Source: Deltaproteobacteria bacterium (GTDB lineage Bacteria > Desulfobacterota > Desulfobacteria > Desulfobacterales > SURF-15). Taken from it: a DNA stretch of 21,961 nucleotides. The notes under the pieces were generated by a model. It searched no databases. It had not been told where the DNA came from and worked only from the letters and a program-made list of their open reading frames with translations. Position numbers and translations under genes: made by a program. Numbering within the stretch: the stretch's first letter is position 1; every line of letters starts with the position of its first letter. Of the stretch, positions 1 through 6,724 are shown piece after piece. The stretch lies in assembly GCA_024644775.1 (NCBI GenBank), contig JAHEHB010000030.1, forward strand, positions 1-21,961. Reading direction: 5' to 3'.

Positions 1-161
1 ATTATCAAATCAAAGTGTTCCTCATTGAGCAAAGCGAGTGCTTTCATCCCGGAATTCGCGGATATCACCATATACCCTTCTTTTTTTAAAATATACTCTA
101 AATTTTTCCGAGCGATATCTTCGTCTTCGACAACGAGGATCCTTTTTTCAGACACATCCAC
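1..161 (-). CDS. Response regulator, N-terminal receiver part (truncated by window edge)
   Basis: The frame is open from a GTG at 159-161 to the window edge and gives about 53 residues of a receiver domain. It begins VSEKRILVVEDED, with the acidic pair of the phosphorylation site, and ends FDLI just before the expected phospho-acceptor Asp. The GTG is preceded by GGAG at a good distance; an in-frame GTG two codons later is the alternative. The gene starts 50 bases downstream of the histidine kinase stop on the same strand, so it is the likely cognate partner. The output domain lies outside the window, so DNA-binding or NtrC-type activity cannot be judged. The visible part is close to the receiver inserted in the Lon protein at 6725-8725 (about 23 of 48 positions identical by eye). 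Confidence 0.85.
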   Translation of the reverse strand, partial: MDVSEKRILVVEDEDIARKNLEYILKKEGYMVISANSGMKALALLNEEHFDLI

Positions 162-211
162 AATGGATCTCCTACGGATATAGACATACCCCCTGATAAG
201 AAAGAGACCGG

Positions 212-1666
212 TTAATCGAAACCGGCTGTACGAACAGTTCGCCGGGGCAAAATAACTGTAAACGTCGTACCTCTACCCACTTTACTTTCGACCTCGATTC
301 TTCCACCATGTCGTTCAACAAATCCATGGCTTGTGGAAAGCCCCAAACCGGTTCCCATGCCGATTTCTTTGGTGGTAAAAAAAGGATCGAATATTTTAGA
401 AAGATTTTCCTCGGGGATACCTTTTCCGGTATCCTGAACCTGGAAACAAAATTCCTTGTTTTCTTTTCGCGTAAAAGCCCTGATGGTTAAATCTCCACCA
501 TCGTCCATCGCATGTACCGCATTTACAATGAGGTTGATGAGCACCTGTTGAATCCGCTGAGGGTCGAGGTTTACCTGTAGATCTTCGGGAATATTCGTTG
601 TTAAATTTATGGAAGCCGGAACCTCTGCTTTGATCAATTTAATAGTTTGATCAACCAACTCCTTAAAGTTTATCTCTTCTGGTCTGAAGCTTCTATCTCT
701 TGAAAATTCCAAGAGCGCTTTGACCGTGTCCCGAGCGCGTTCGACTTGTTTTTCTGTTTCTTCCAAAAGCTCTTTTTTGAACTCAGGGATATTTTCATCC
801 AATTCTTCCAGTAAAATTTGAATCGAAGTAGAGATATTGTTTAGAGGATTGTTCAACTCATGAGCAACACCTGAAGTCAAAGTTCCTATGGATGCCAACT
901 TTTCACTCTGAACAATCAGTTCATTGCGTTTGTTGAGCTCGTCGATCATGGTATTCAGGCTGATTGCCAACGATTCAAATTCGTCACCGGTAGATATTTT
1001 TGGTATTTTTTTATAGTGTCCCTGAGCGATATGGAAAACGGCATCTTCAATGGATTGCAAGGGACGGTTTACATTGATAATCAAAAAGAGCATGGTTAAG
1101 ATCGAAAGAATAAAAATGGCTGCTAAGGCGATCGTGTGATAGATTTTCGATTTCTCAATGAGACCTTGTATGTGTATTCGTTCATTCTTTACGATATCTT
1201 CAAGCTCAGTGGTCAGTTTTCTCCCTTGCTGTTCAACCATTTTGTGATGGTTTTTGAGATTATCGAGCGTATTAACCGAAACCCTGATCGTACCATCGTT
1301 TTCATGAAATCCGATGAGAGCCGAAAGAGATCGTTCATATCGCTTGAGCTCAACCTCCATTTCCCCGAGATTTTTTGCTAAAGTATATTTGCCGTATTCT
1401 TCGGTGATATTATGAAAAAGATTTTCAGCCTCAACCACATAACCGAGCGCCGTCTCGATATGTTTTCTGCTCAGATACAGAAAATAGTTTTTTTCGTATC
1501 GTCGAGCTTCAAGTACGGTATTTAAAAGAATATCTTTTTTTTCTATAATTTGAAGCTTTTTGTTTAACACATAGTGACTATAATAACTCAATACCAGGAT
1601 AAACAGGCTGATTATCATAAATACCGGAAAATGGAGGATGACTTTTCTTTTGAAACTAGTTTTCAT
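212..1666 (-). CDS. Membrane sensor histidine kinase with HBM-like sensor, HAMP and kinase core
   Basis: This is a 484-residue two-component sensor kinase that should autophosphorylate on His and pass the phosphate to a response regulator. Membrane segments lie at about residues 10-30 and 178-198 and flank an extracytoplasmic helical domain. That domain has the ARRYEKNYF signature (about 54-62) seen in helical bimodular (HBM/TorS-like) sensors. HAMP follows (about 198-252). The H-box is GVAHELNNPLNN with His269. The ATPase has the N-box LIVNAVHAM (Asn382), the G1 box DTGKGIP, the F-box FDPFFTTK and the G2 box GTGLGLS. The ATG is preceded by GGGAG. It lies 87 bases downstream of the cytidylate-kinase-like gene and 50 bases upstream of a response regulator, so it is probably in the same transcript. 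The ligand is unknown; characterised HBM receptors bind small organic acids, which is only a hint here. Confidence 0.93.
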   Translation of the reverse strand: MKTSFKRKVILHFPVFMIISLFILVLSYYSHYVLNKKLQIIEKKDILLNTVLEARRYEKNYFLYLSRKHIETALGYVVEAENLFHNITEEYGKYTLAKNLGEMEVELKRYERSLSALIGFHENDGTIRVSVNTLDNLKNHHKMVEQQGRKLTTELEDIVKNERIHIQGLIEKSKIYHTIALAAIFILSILTMLFLIINVNRPLQSIEDAVFHIAQGHYKKIPKISTGDEFESLAISLNTMIDELNKRNELIVQSEKLASIGTLTSGVAHELNNPLNNISTSIQILLEELDENIPEFKKELLEETEKQVERARDTVKALLEFSRDRSFRPEEINFKELVDQTIKLIKAEVPASINLTTNIPEDLQVNLDPQRIQQVLINLIVNAVHAMDDGGDLTIRAFTRKENKEFCFQVQDTGKGIPEENLSKIFDPFFTTKEIGMGTGLGLSTSHGFVERHGGRIEVESKVGRGTTFTVILPRRTVRTAGFD

Positions 1667-1753
1667 GTCATACTCCCTTCTATTTCATAGTGGTTTTGGA
1701 TCCGAAAACTGGAATACTTCGGAGGAATGGCAGCCACATTCATTCGTCGTTTT

Positions 1754-2605
1754 CTAAGAATAATAAGGTCTACCAACGTCGCATACGATTCCCTTGACGC
1801 CCGGAATTTTTCCTACAATGTCATGAATATCTTTACAGATGTCGTCCTTTATCGTCTCCTGAACATGCGTTTGCAACCGTGGGCTGACGTAGCCCGTCCT
1901 TCGAATCTTCTGGGCAGCCGCCTTTATATGGACCATACCATCAACAGACGTCACCTCCGCCTCACAAATTGGCTGAAGCGCCGCCTCCGCGTGGCTAACA
2001 ATCGCAAGATCATTGATAATCCTCGCAGATTCCGGTGTGGTTTCAAAAGCTTCGCTCTTTGCTGCGCTGCAAATAATTTCACACGCGTCGCTGATTCTCA
2101 AACCACCGATATGAAGGATGATATCATATAGACGGGGGTCTTCGATATCACCCTTATACAGATATCGCGTCCAGCGAGCCCGGTGGTTGTCTTCGGCTTC
2201 GAGAAAATCGACGGCCTGGTATTTGGACATCTTTTGTCTTTCCCGCAGTAATGCAATCCGTTCCTCCCTATCTGCGATGACCCGTACTTTTAGGACATGC
2301 GAAATTTCAGGAATAAGAAGATGTCCTGCATGACCGTGATACACCACATTGTCTTTTTTGACATGTTCTAACAAGGCCGCACGTATGTAGGCGATATATC
2401 TTTCTCTACCATGGGTAACTCGGTCCAATATGGATGGGGCGTCGTGAACGGACTCCAGCAGCTTCTTTTCCGAAACATTAAAGAATCGGGAAGCTTCCAG
2501 CAAAATCTCTCTGCTGACACATTCATATCCAAGTTTTTTCGCCACTATTTCGGCAATTTCTTTACCATGGCTGAAGGAACCGCGTGATATGGTAATAATG
2601 GCCAT
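1754..2605 (-). CDS. Cytidylate-kinase-like protein with BON-like C-terminus (copy 1)
   Basis: This is a 283-residue protein of the cytidylate kinase-like family (Cytidylate_kin2 type). It begins MAIITISRGSFSHGKEIAE, where a degenerate nucleotide-binding loop replaces the classical GxxGxGKS/T. YECVSREIL and the HDAPSILDR region are typical of the family. After about residue 195 the pattern changes to AEAALQPICEAEVTSVDGMV, then IPGVKGIVCDV, which resembles a BON domain. CMP phosphorylation is doubtful, because this family usually accompanies signalling or transport genes and has no proven nucleoside monophosphate kinase activity that I know of. It lies between the SLC13 permease and the histidine kinase. 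The ATG is preceded by AGGAG. It is a paralogue of 11087-11893, with very similar openings and the same domain order. Confidence 0.85.
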   Translation of the reverse strand: MAIITISRGSFSHGKEIAEIVAKKLGYECVSREILLEASRFFNVSEKKLLESVHDAPSILDRVTHGRERYIAYIRAALLEHVKKDNVVYHGHAGHLLIPEISHVLKVRVIADREERIALLRERQKMSKYQAVDFLEAEDNHRARWTRYLYKGDIEDPRLYDIILHIGGLRISDACEIICSAAKSEAFETTPESARIINDLAIVSHAEAALQPICEAEVTSVDGMVHIKAAAQKIRRTGYVSPRLQTHVQETIKDDICKDIHDIVGKIPGVKGIVCDVGRPYYS

Positions 2606-2623
2606 AATAAAATTTCTCCTTTT

Positions 2624-2719
2624 GAGCCTGTTTCAAAACGTTTCAGTTTGTTCAAGGCCAAGTCCAAGATCCAGGATGTTGGGCAGGGGAAGCAAACTGG
2701 AACGTTTTCAAATCGGCTC
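2624..2719. repeat. Long imperfect inverted repeat between the permease and kinase-like genes
   Basis: Two 27-base arms (2624-2650 and 2693-2719) pair at 23 positions by eye. The outer ends are GAGCC and GGCTC, and the inner blocks share CAAACTG and AACGTTTT. The 42-base centre is itself partly self-complementary around ATCCAGGAT. No T-run follows on either strand, so it is not a classical terminator. It ends close to the ribosome binding site of the downstream gene. It may be a dispersed palindromic (REP/MITE-like) element or an mRNA processing or stability structure. I could not find a target-site duplication. Confidence 0.65.
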
Positions 2720-2781
2720 TCTTATATTGTAACGCTGTAATAAAGAACTAAAGAACCCGCTGCGGATAAAGAGGGCTCCGT

Positions 2782-4596
2782 TTATTGAATTCCGTAGAAA
2801 AAATACAGTATTGTCAGTTCGACTGTTAAGAATATAAAGGTCATGATGGCGCCTGCTTTTGCGTAATCGACGGTACGGTACCCTCCCGGCCTCATGACAA
2901 GTGCATTCACCTGATGCGTGGGCAGTACGAACGTATTTGAGGCGGATAATCCTACAACCAGAGCAGCCATCCGCGGATCTCCGCCGGCAATAACCGCCAT
3001 GTTCATACAAAGCGGTACCAGAAGCACAGTGGCTCCCACATTCGATACAACGAGCGTAAAAAAAGACGTCATCAATCCAACCACTGCCAAAAGAACGATT
3101 GGGGATGGCTGGCCGATAAATCCTAAAACACTTTGTGCAATCAAGGCGGCGGTCCCGGTTTTTTCAAATGCAATGCCGAGGGGAATGAGCCCTGCCAAAA
3201 GAAAAACGGTCATCCAATCCACGGCACGATACGCCTCGTCAATCGAGAGCACACCGGTGATGATCATTCCTAATGCCCCTGACATAAGCGCCACCGACAA
3301 TTGAACCTTAAATACAATTATCTGTAATAATGCGAGAGCAAGCCACGCTATGGCAAGCGCGGCCTTCTGGGGACGCATAATCTCACCTTCCAGCGCGCTG
3401 ACAAATGATAATGCTCGCGGCTGGGGTTGATTTCCCAGAATATGAAATCTCTCCCAAGGTCCTTGAAGCAAGATGGTATCTCCCATCTGTAATAAGATGC
3501 GGGTGAGGCCGCCATAATAGACCCGGTTTCCCTTGATCAATCCGATTGGGTTCAATTTATAGTGCTCTTTAAAATTCAGTTCGCTCATCGATTTTCCGAT
3601 CAGCTCCGACCGTGGGGGCACGATCGATTCTGCCATGCCTGCGTTGGTTCGGGCGAGACTTTCTGAAAAAACCTCCAAGCCGTTTTTAATTTGCCAGCCG
3701 TATTCATCCGCCAACCAACGAATATTTTGTCTCCTACCGACAACAGCGATGTCGTCGTTGGCGGATACCCTATCTGAACTACGAGGTACAAAATTTCTTA
3801 CATTTTCAACCGAATGATTGATCGCTACGACCGTTGCTAAGAATTTGGTTCTGATACCAAGCTCCTCCAACGTTTTGGGTGTATCGTAATTCTCAGGTAT
3901 GTGTAATTCGTAAATGTTATCCAATACCTGATACACGTCCATCAAGGAGGACGTAGCATCTTTATCAGTTTCACCCCCACCGGCCGGTAATATAACTTTA
4001 CCGAAAATGACAAAATAAAGAATTGCACTTGCAAGCAGGCAGATTCCGATAGGCGTCTGGGTAAACAGTCCGAAAGGTTCCAACTTTTTTTCACCCAAAA
4101 CCATTAGGTCATTTAAAAGGATGGTGGGGCTTGCCCCAACCAAAGTAATCGTACCGCCAATAATGGCACAAAATCCCATTGGCATAAGGATCCTGGAGAT
4201 GGGAATCCTCATTCTTTTGCTGATTCTTTGTGTTGCCGGCAAAAAAAGCGCTGCGGCCCCGATATTTTGCATCATACTGGATATCAGCCCCACCGTTGCG
4301 GAGACCAGAATAATGATCTTTTTTTCACTTTTTCCGGCAAACCGGATGATCGGGCCTGCCACCTGGTTCATAACGCCGGTTTTATCCAAACCGGCGCCAA
4401 TGATAATTACTGCGATGATCGAGCAAACCGCGTTACTACTCAAACCAACAAAAGCCTCTCTCGGTGAAATAAGGCCCATTAGGGGTAACATGACCATCAT
4501 CATAATTCCCACCACATCAACTCTCACCCATTCAAAAACAAAGAGTATGATAACGAACGCAAGCACAAGCATTGTCAAAATCATCTCAGGTGTCAT
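2782..4596 (-). CDS. SLC13/DASS-type anion permease with two central RCK_C (TrkA-C) domains
   Basis: This is a 604-residue inner-membrane transporter. Hydrophobic segments occupy roughly residues 5-200 and 405-600 and enclose a soluble block (about 215-395). That block contains two RCK_C-like units, with RVSANDDIAVVG closing the first and RILLQMGDTILLQG closing the second. SLC13 signatures are GLSSNAVCSI, GGTITLVGASPTILLND, SNVGATVLLVP and SASNTFVLPTHQVNALV. This is the layout of bacterial members annotated as sulfate, dicarboxylate or general anion symporters; the substrate cannot be told from sequence. The RCK_C units probably bind a small regulatory ligand. The ATG is preceded by AAGGA. 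It follows a 28-residue membrane peptide and two USP-fold genes and precedes a signalling set. Sulfate or an organic acid would fit the organism, but this is inference. Confidence 0.92.
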   Translation of the reverse strand: MTPEMILTMLVLAFVIILFVFEWVRVDVVGIMMMVMLPLMGLISPREAFVGLSSNAVCSIIAVIIIGAGLDKTGVMNQVAGPIIRFAGKSEKKIIILVSATVGLISSMMQNIGAAALFLPATQRISKRMRIPISRILMPMGFCAIIGGTITLVGASPTILLNDLMVLGEKKLEPFGLFTQTPIGICLLASAILYFVIFGKVILPAGGGETDKDATSSLMDVYQVLDNIYELHIPENYDTPKTLEELGIRTKFLATVVAINHSVENVRNFVPRSSDRVSANDDIAVVGRRQNIRWLADEYGWQIKNGLEVFSESLARTNAGMAESIVPPRSELIGKSMSELNFKEHYKLNPIGLIKGNRVYYGGLTRILLQMGDTILLQGPWERFHILGNQPQPRALSFVSALEGEIMRPQKAALAIAWLALALLQIIVFKVQLSVALMSGALGMIITGVLSIDEAYRAVDWMTVFLLAGLIPLGIAFEKTGTAALIAQSVLGFIGQPSPIVLLAVVGLMTSFFTLVVSNVGATVLLVPLCMNMAVIAGGDPRMAALVVGLSASNTFVLPTHQVNALVMRPGGYRTVDYAKAGAIMTFIFLTVELTILYFFYGIQ

Positions 4597-4673
4597 TCAA
4601 AACAATCCTTTCTCCAGATCCGTGCGTTTGTGCAATCATCTGAGGTGATGATAGGCCGTTTCTTCTCCACTCA

Positions 4674-4760
4674 TTATTTCTTGTTTTCTTTTCTGAACCA
4701 AAAACATAAAAAAAAAGCAAATAACACGATGAATACACCGAAAAAAAAGTCAACTCCCAT
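4674..4760 (-). CDS. 28-residue single-span membrane peptide upstream of the permease
   Basis: This short frame runs ATG (4758-4760) to TAA (4674-4676). The ATG is preceded by GGAGGG at a short but acceptable distance (GGAGGGCAAATG). The product starts MGVDFFFGVF, is almost entirely hydrophobic up to a Trp near residue 21, and ends in the basic tail RKENKK, as expected for one membrane helix with the C-terminus inside. The phenylalanine-rich composition partly reflects T-runs in the DNA, which is the main reason for doubt. It sits 77 bases upstream of the SLC13 permease on the same strand. Small one-helix partners are known for some bacterial symporters, so an accessory subunit is plausible but unproven. 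I do not recognise a named family. Confidence 0.6.
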   Translation of the reverse strand: MGVDFFFGVFIVLFAFFLCFWFRKENKK

Positions 4761-4885
4761 TTGCCCTCCGTTATAAAATCTATTTACCAGAAATGTTGGT
4801 TTTTCTTGCTCCCGCCCTCATTGTATATCAAAAAACCTTAATTAAATTCGTATCATAACTGCCAATATCACTATACAGCATTTAT

Positions 4886-4937
4886 AAAAAAAAAAAACAG
4901 AAAATCCGACCCACAAATTAATTGGCAGGAAATTCTG
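4886..4937 (-). terminator. Candidate rho-independent terminator after the USP-like gene
   Basis: On the minus strand, CAGAATTTCC (from 4937-4928) pairs with GGATTTTCTG (from 4907-4898), with two internal mismatches and a 20-base loop. A run of twelve T follows (4897-4886). It starts 44 bases after the stop of the leftward gene ending at 4981. If active, it would separate the microprotein/USP transcript from the permease transcript. The stem is weak and A+T rich, so partial read-through is likely. Confidence 0.5.
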
Positions 4938-4980
4938 TTCTTTTACAGGTGTAAGGGATTCGGTCTTTCAGCTTTTGGAA

Positions 4981-5538
4981 TTATAACATCGAATAAACAA
5001 ATATTTCTTTTCTGGGCCTTTCCTCATTTTCTGCCCTGTCATATTCAGCATCCTGTTCTTCTTCTGAGACCACGAATTCAAATTCCCCGATCTCTTTCCG
5101 GAGTTCCTCAAGGACCTCTGTCGATTCAGTATACTTAACCATATGTGTGAAGGGAATCCCGCGCGTTTCGGCATTCTCCCGAAACGGTTGCGCATTGGTT
5201 TCTGCAAGCATTTGAAAATCCGCACAAATTTTATCCCTTGAATCGGAAAACAATTTGAAGGTATCACACGATAACGGAGCCGTATTTAATGCTACAATTT
5301 CATAAGACATTCTTTCGGCCATTTCAATGGCATAATCGATGATTTCTGTGGAAAATGTGCTTTCTTTTCCAACAACCAAAAGTTTTTTAGAGGTCGCTGT
5401 TTCTTTGGTCTCCTGGAATACTTCCCGTACATGTTCTTGCTGGCCGGCCTCAGCGAAGGTGATGGCCTCTTGATACTGTTCCATTTTACCGGTTAGACTC
5501 CGCACCTTATTTTTAATTTTTCCGAATAGTCTTGCCAC
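4981..5538 (-). CDS. USP-fold protein with N-terminal TFAEA module
   Basis: This is a 185-residue soluble protein. It starts at GTG 5536-5538, chosen because AGGAGGG stands eight bases upstream. Residues 1-45 form a basic helical region with the motif EAITFAEAGQQEHVREVF (TFAEA at 27-31), which is nearly repeated in the microprotein at 6117-6302. From about residue 50 (KKLLVVGKESTFSTEIIDYAIEMAERM) it follows the beta-alpha-beta start of universal stress proteins. The typical USP ATP-binding GxxGx9GS/T signature is not visible, and the C-terminus is acidic (VVSEEEQDAEYDRAENEE). It is the third gene of the set headed by the sigma-54 type promoter at 6352-6367. It may act with the preceding USP; the molecular role is unknown. 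Confidence 0.75.
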   Translation of the reverse strand: MARLFGKIKNKVRSLTGKMEQYQEAITFAEAGQQEHVREVFQETKETATSKKLLVVGKESTFSTEIIDYAIEMAERMSYEIVALNTAPLSCDTFKLFSDSRDKICADFQMLAETNAQPFRENAETRGIPFTHMVKYTESTEVLEELRKEIGEFEFVVSEEEQDAEYDRAENEERPRKEIFVYSML

Positions 5539-5584
5539 GATTTATGCCCTCCTATAAAAGCCTTACATTAACTCATATATTGTC

Positions 5585-6100
5585 TCAAGATGATTCCGGC
5601 TGAATAACCACCAGCGGTATTGACAATGCCTGTTTGAGTTCCGAAAGAACAGACCTGTGACGGTTCGCCATCGTCGTATGATCGCGTTTTTCTCCGGGCG
5701 CATCATAGATAGCGAGTATGACCTCTCTGTGCCCATTGATATAGTTGACAATTTCATCTTTTGGATTTCCGGCTTTCATGGTCAATCGGTACTGAACGCC
5801 GGCCTTATCGGGTTCCGGGAGTAGCTGTTTTAGATGTTTCAATGCCTCAGACATCACCTCTTCGGCCGTTTCATGATCGCTTGCCTCGGCATATGTTGCC
5901 GCAACCAGGGAGCCTTCGATATACTTACTAGCATGACCGGTTATCTGTCTGGCCTTTTTAAGGTACTTTTTATATTTATTCGGTTTCATAACCCATACGA
6001 CATCCAACTCTGCCTTGATTCGCTTACAAAGTTGCAGTGCATATCCAAATACTTTTTTATCGGGATTTGTGCCGTCGATGGCCAATAACACTTTTTCCAT
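5585..6100 (-). CDS. Universal stress protein family protein
   Basis: This is a 171-residue USP-fold protein. It begins MEKVLLAIDGTNPDKKVFGYALQLCKRI, the standard first strand with its acidic residue and first helix, and ends SIPLVVIQPESS, the usual last strand. The middle carries VILAIYDAPGEKRD, where ATP-binding members have a glycine-rich loop; that loop is degenerate, so ATP binding is doubtful. Residues 66-78 read LVAATYAEASDHE, a variant of the TFAEA motif found in three neighbouring proteins. The ATG at 6098-6100 has AGGA a short distance upstream. It lies 16 bases after the microprotein stop and 46 bases before the next USP-like gene, so it is in one transcript with them. It is presumably a cytoplasmic stress or energy-status protein. 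Confidence 0.88.
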   Translation of the reverse strand: MEKVLLAIDGTNPDKKVFGYALQLCKRIKAELDVVWVMKPNKYKKYLKKARQITGHASKYIEGSLVAATYAEASDHETAEEVMSEALKHLKQLLPEPDKAGVQYRLTMKAGNPKDEIVNYINGHREVILAIYDAPGEKRDHTTMANRHRSVLSELKQALSIPLVVIQPESS

Positions 6101-6116
6101 ATTCCTGTCCTTAAGT

Positions 6117-6302
6117 TCAGGTTCTTAGATTTGAATGTTTTTGCTCCCATTTTCTAATTTTAGGCGTTTTCCGTTTAGAATTATTTTTTCTTGTTTTTTG
6201 ATACAAAAATTCTAAGGCGGTCTCCCGTTCTCCTGCCTCGGCAAAGGTGATTGCCGTCATTAATCGATCTAATTTACTAAGTCGGCTTTTTATGTGTCGC
6301 AT
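6117..6302 (-). CDS. 61-residue TFAEA microprotein, first gene of the sigma-54 transcript
   Basis: This is a small basic protein of unknown function. The frame could open further upstream, but ATG 6300-6302 is chosen because GAGGAGG precedes it and because the sigma-54 type promoter at 6352-6367 would start transcription near 6340. Residues 5-34 form a likely amphipathic helix containing LMTAITFAEAGERETALEFL. The tail after residue 36 is rich in Lys and Arg and looks disordered. The TFAEA core matches the N-terminus of the USP-like protein two genes downstream so closely that a common origin or a shared binding partner is likely. It stops 16 bases before the USP gene. I do not know a characterised member of this group. 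Confidence 0.7.
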   Translation of the reverse strand: MRHIKSRLSKLDRLMTAITFAEAGERETALEFLYQKTRKNNSKRKTPKIRKWEQKHSNLRT

Positions 6303-6351
6303 CTGTCCATCCTCCTCGTGTTTTGTTCGTTGTAAATATGCAATACATAAG

Positions 6352-6367
6352 AGCAATGTTTATGCCA
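6352..6367 (-). promoter_or_regulatory. Sigma-54 (RpoN) type promoter of the microprotein/USP genes
   Basis: Read on the minus strand the bases are TGGCATAAACATTGCT. The -24 element TGGCA and the -12 element TTGCT stand at the exact spacing of the consensus TGGCAYR-N4-TTGCW. A start near 6340 would leave a leader of about 40 bases before ATG 6302. The upstream dyads at 6445-6461 and 6532-6548 lie at enhancer-like distances. Confidence 0.75.
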
Positions 6368-6444
6368 TTTTCCAAATTAGACATTATCGTCTTGATATTA
6401 TTCAGCTTATTTAAAATTCGCGGGAATTGATTCAAACAGCAAAC

Positions 6445-6461
6445 TATTACAATATGCAACA
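6445..6461. promoter_or_regulatory. Candidate activator (enhancer) dyad, proximal copy
   Basis: The plus-strand sequence is TATTACAATATGCAACA. It shares a 15-base core, TTACAATATGCAACA, with the reverse complement of the copy at 6532-6548. It is an imperfect dyad of the form TGTTnCAnnnTGnAACA and its centre is about 87 bases upstream of the -24 element. This suits a sigma-54 enhancer-binding protein of unknown identity. Confidence 0.6.
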
Positions 6462-6531
6462 CTATTTTATCAGTTTAAAATAATTCTAAAATAAACAGCT
6501 GGTTATGTTGTATTTCAAAAACGAACAAGTA

Positions 6532-6548
6532 TGTTGCATATTGTAACA
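6532..6548. promoter_or_regulatory. Candidate activator (enhancer) dyad, distal copy
   Basis: The plus-strand sequence is TGTTGCATATTGTAACA, an imperfect dyad and the inverted partner of 6445-6461. Its centre is about 175 bases upstream of the sigma-54 type -24 element and about 185 bases upstream of the Lon-receiver start. It could therefore act on either direction. Confidence 0.6.
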
Positions 6549-6671
6549 GTCAATTCGTCCTCTCGTATTCTTCCGCCGCTATAAAGATTATCTTAAAATC
6601 ATGAAATCATGTATGCAGGATCCCCCGAAGTTCAGGAGGTGTTCTTTGACAAAAGCGCTGAATGAAAAGCG

Positions 6672-6701
6672 TTGCAGATAACCAAAGAATTTGTCTATAT
6701 T
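6672..6701 (+). promoter_or_regulatory. Possible sigma-70 type promoter for the Lon-receiver gene
   Basis: TTGCAG (6672-6677) and TATATT (6696-6701) are separated by 18 bases and would start transcription about 20 bases before the GTG at 6725. The match is moderate and the leader would be short, so this is tentative. Confidence 0.35.
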
Positions 6702-6724
6702 AGAGAAGAAACTTTTGAGATGAT

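Larger units (their letters stand above)
6303..6724. other. 422-base divergent regulatory region between the microprotein and Lon-receiver genes
   Basis: This A+T-rich stretch has no convincing gene. It holds a sigma-54 type promoter for the leftward genes, two related dyads upstream of it, a third half-similar site near 6330, a weak sigma-70 type promoter for the rightward Lon gene, and a strong isolated ribosome-binding sequence (AGGAGGTG, 6634-6641). It probably coordinates both directions. Confidence 0.7.

Noticed and set aside
1754..2605. Calling the kinase-like proteins true cytidylate kinase (cmk)
   Set aside because: The phosphate-binding loop is altered and the BON-like tail is foreign to Cmk; the neighbours are signalling and transport genes.
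6330..6348. Third activator site (TGTAAATATGCAATACA-like) next to the sigma-54 promoter
   Set aside because: It shares only the AATATGCAA part with the two clear dyads and overlaps the expected transcription start; kept only as a remark.
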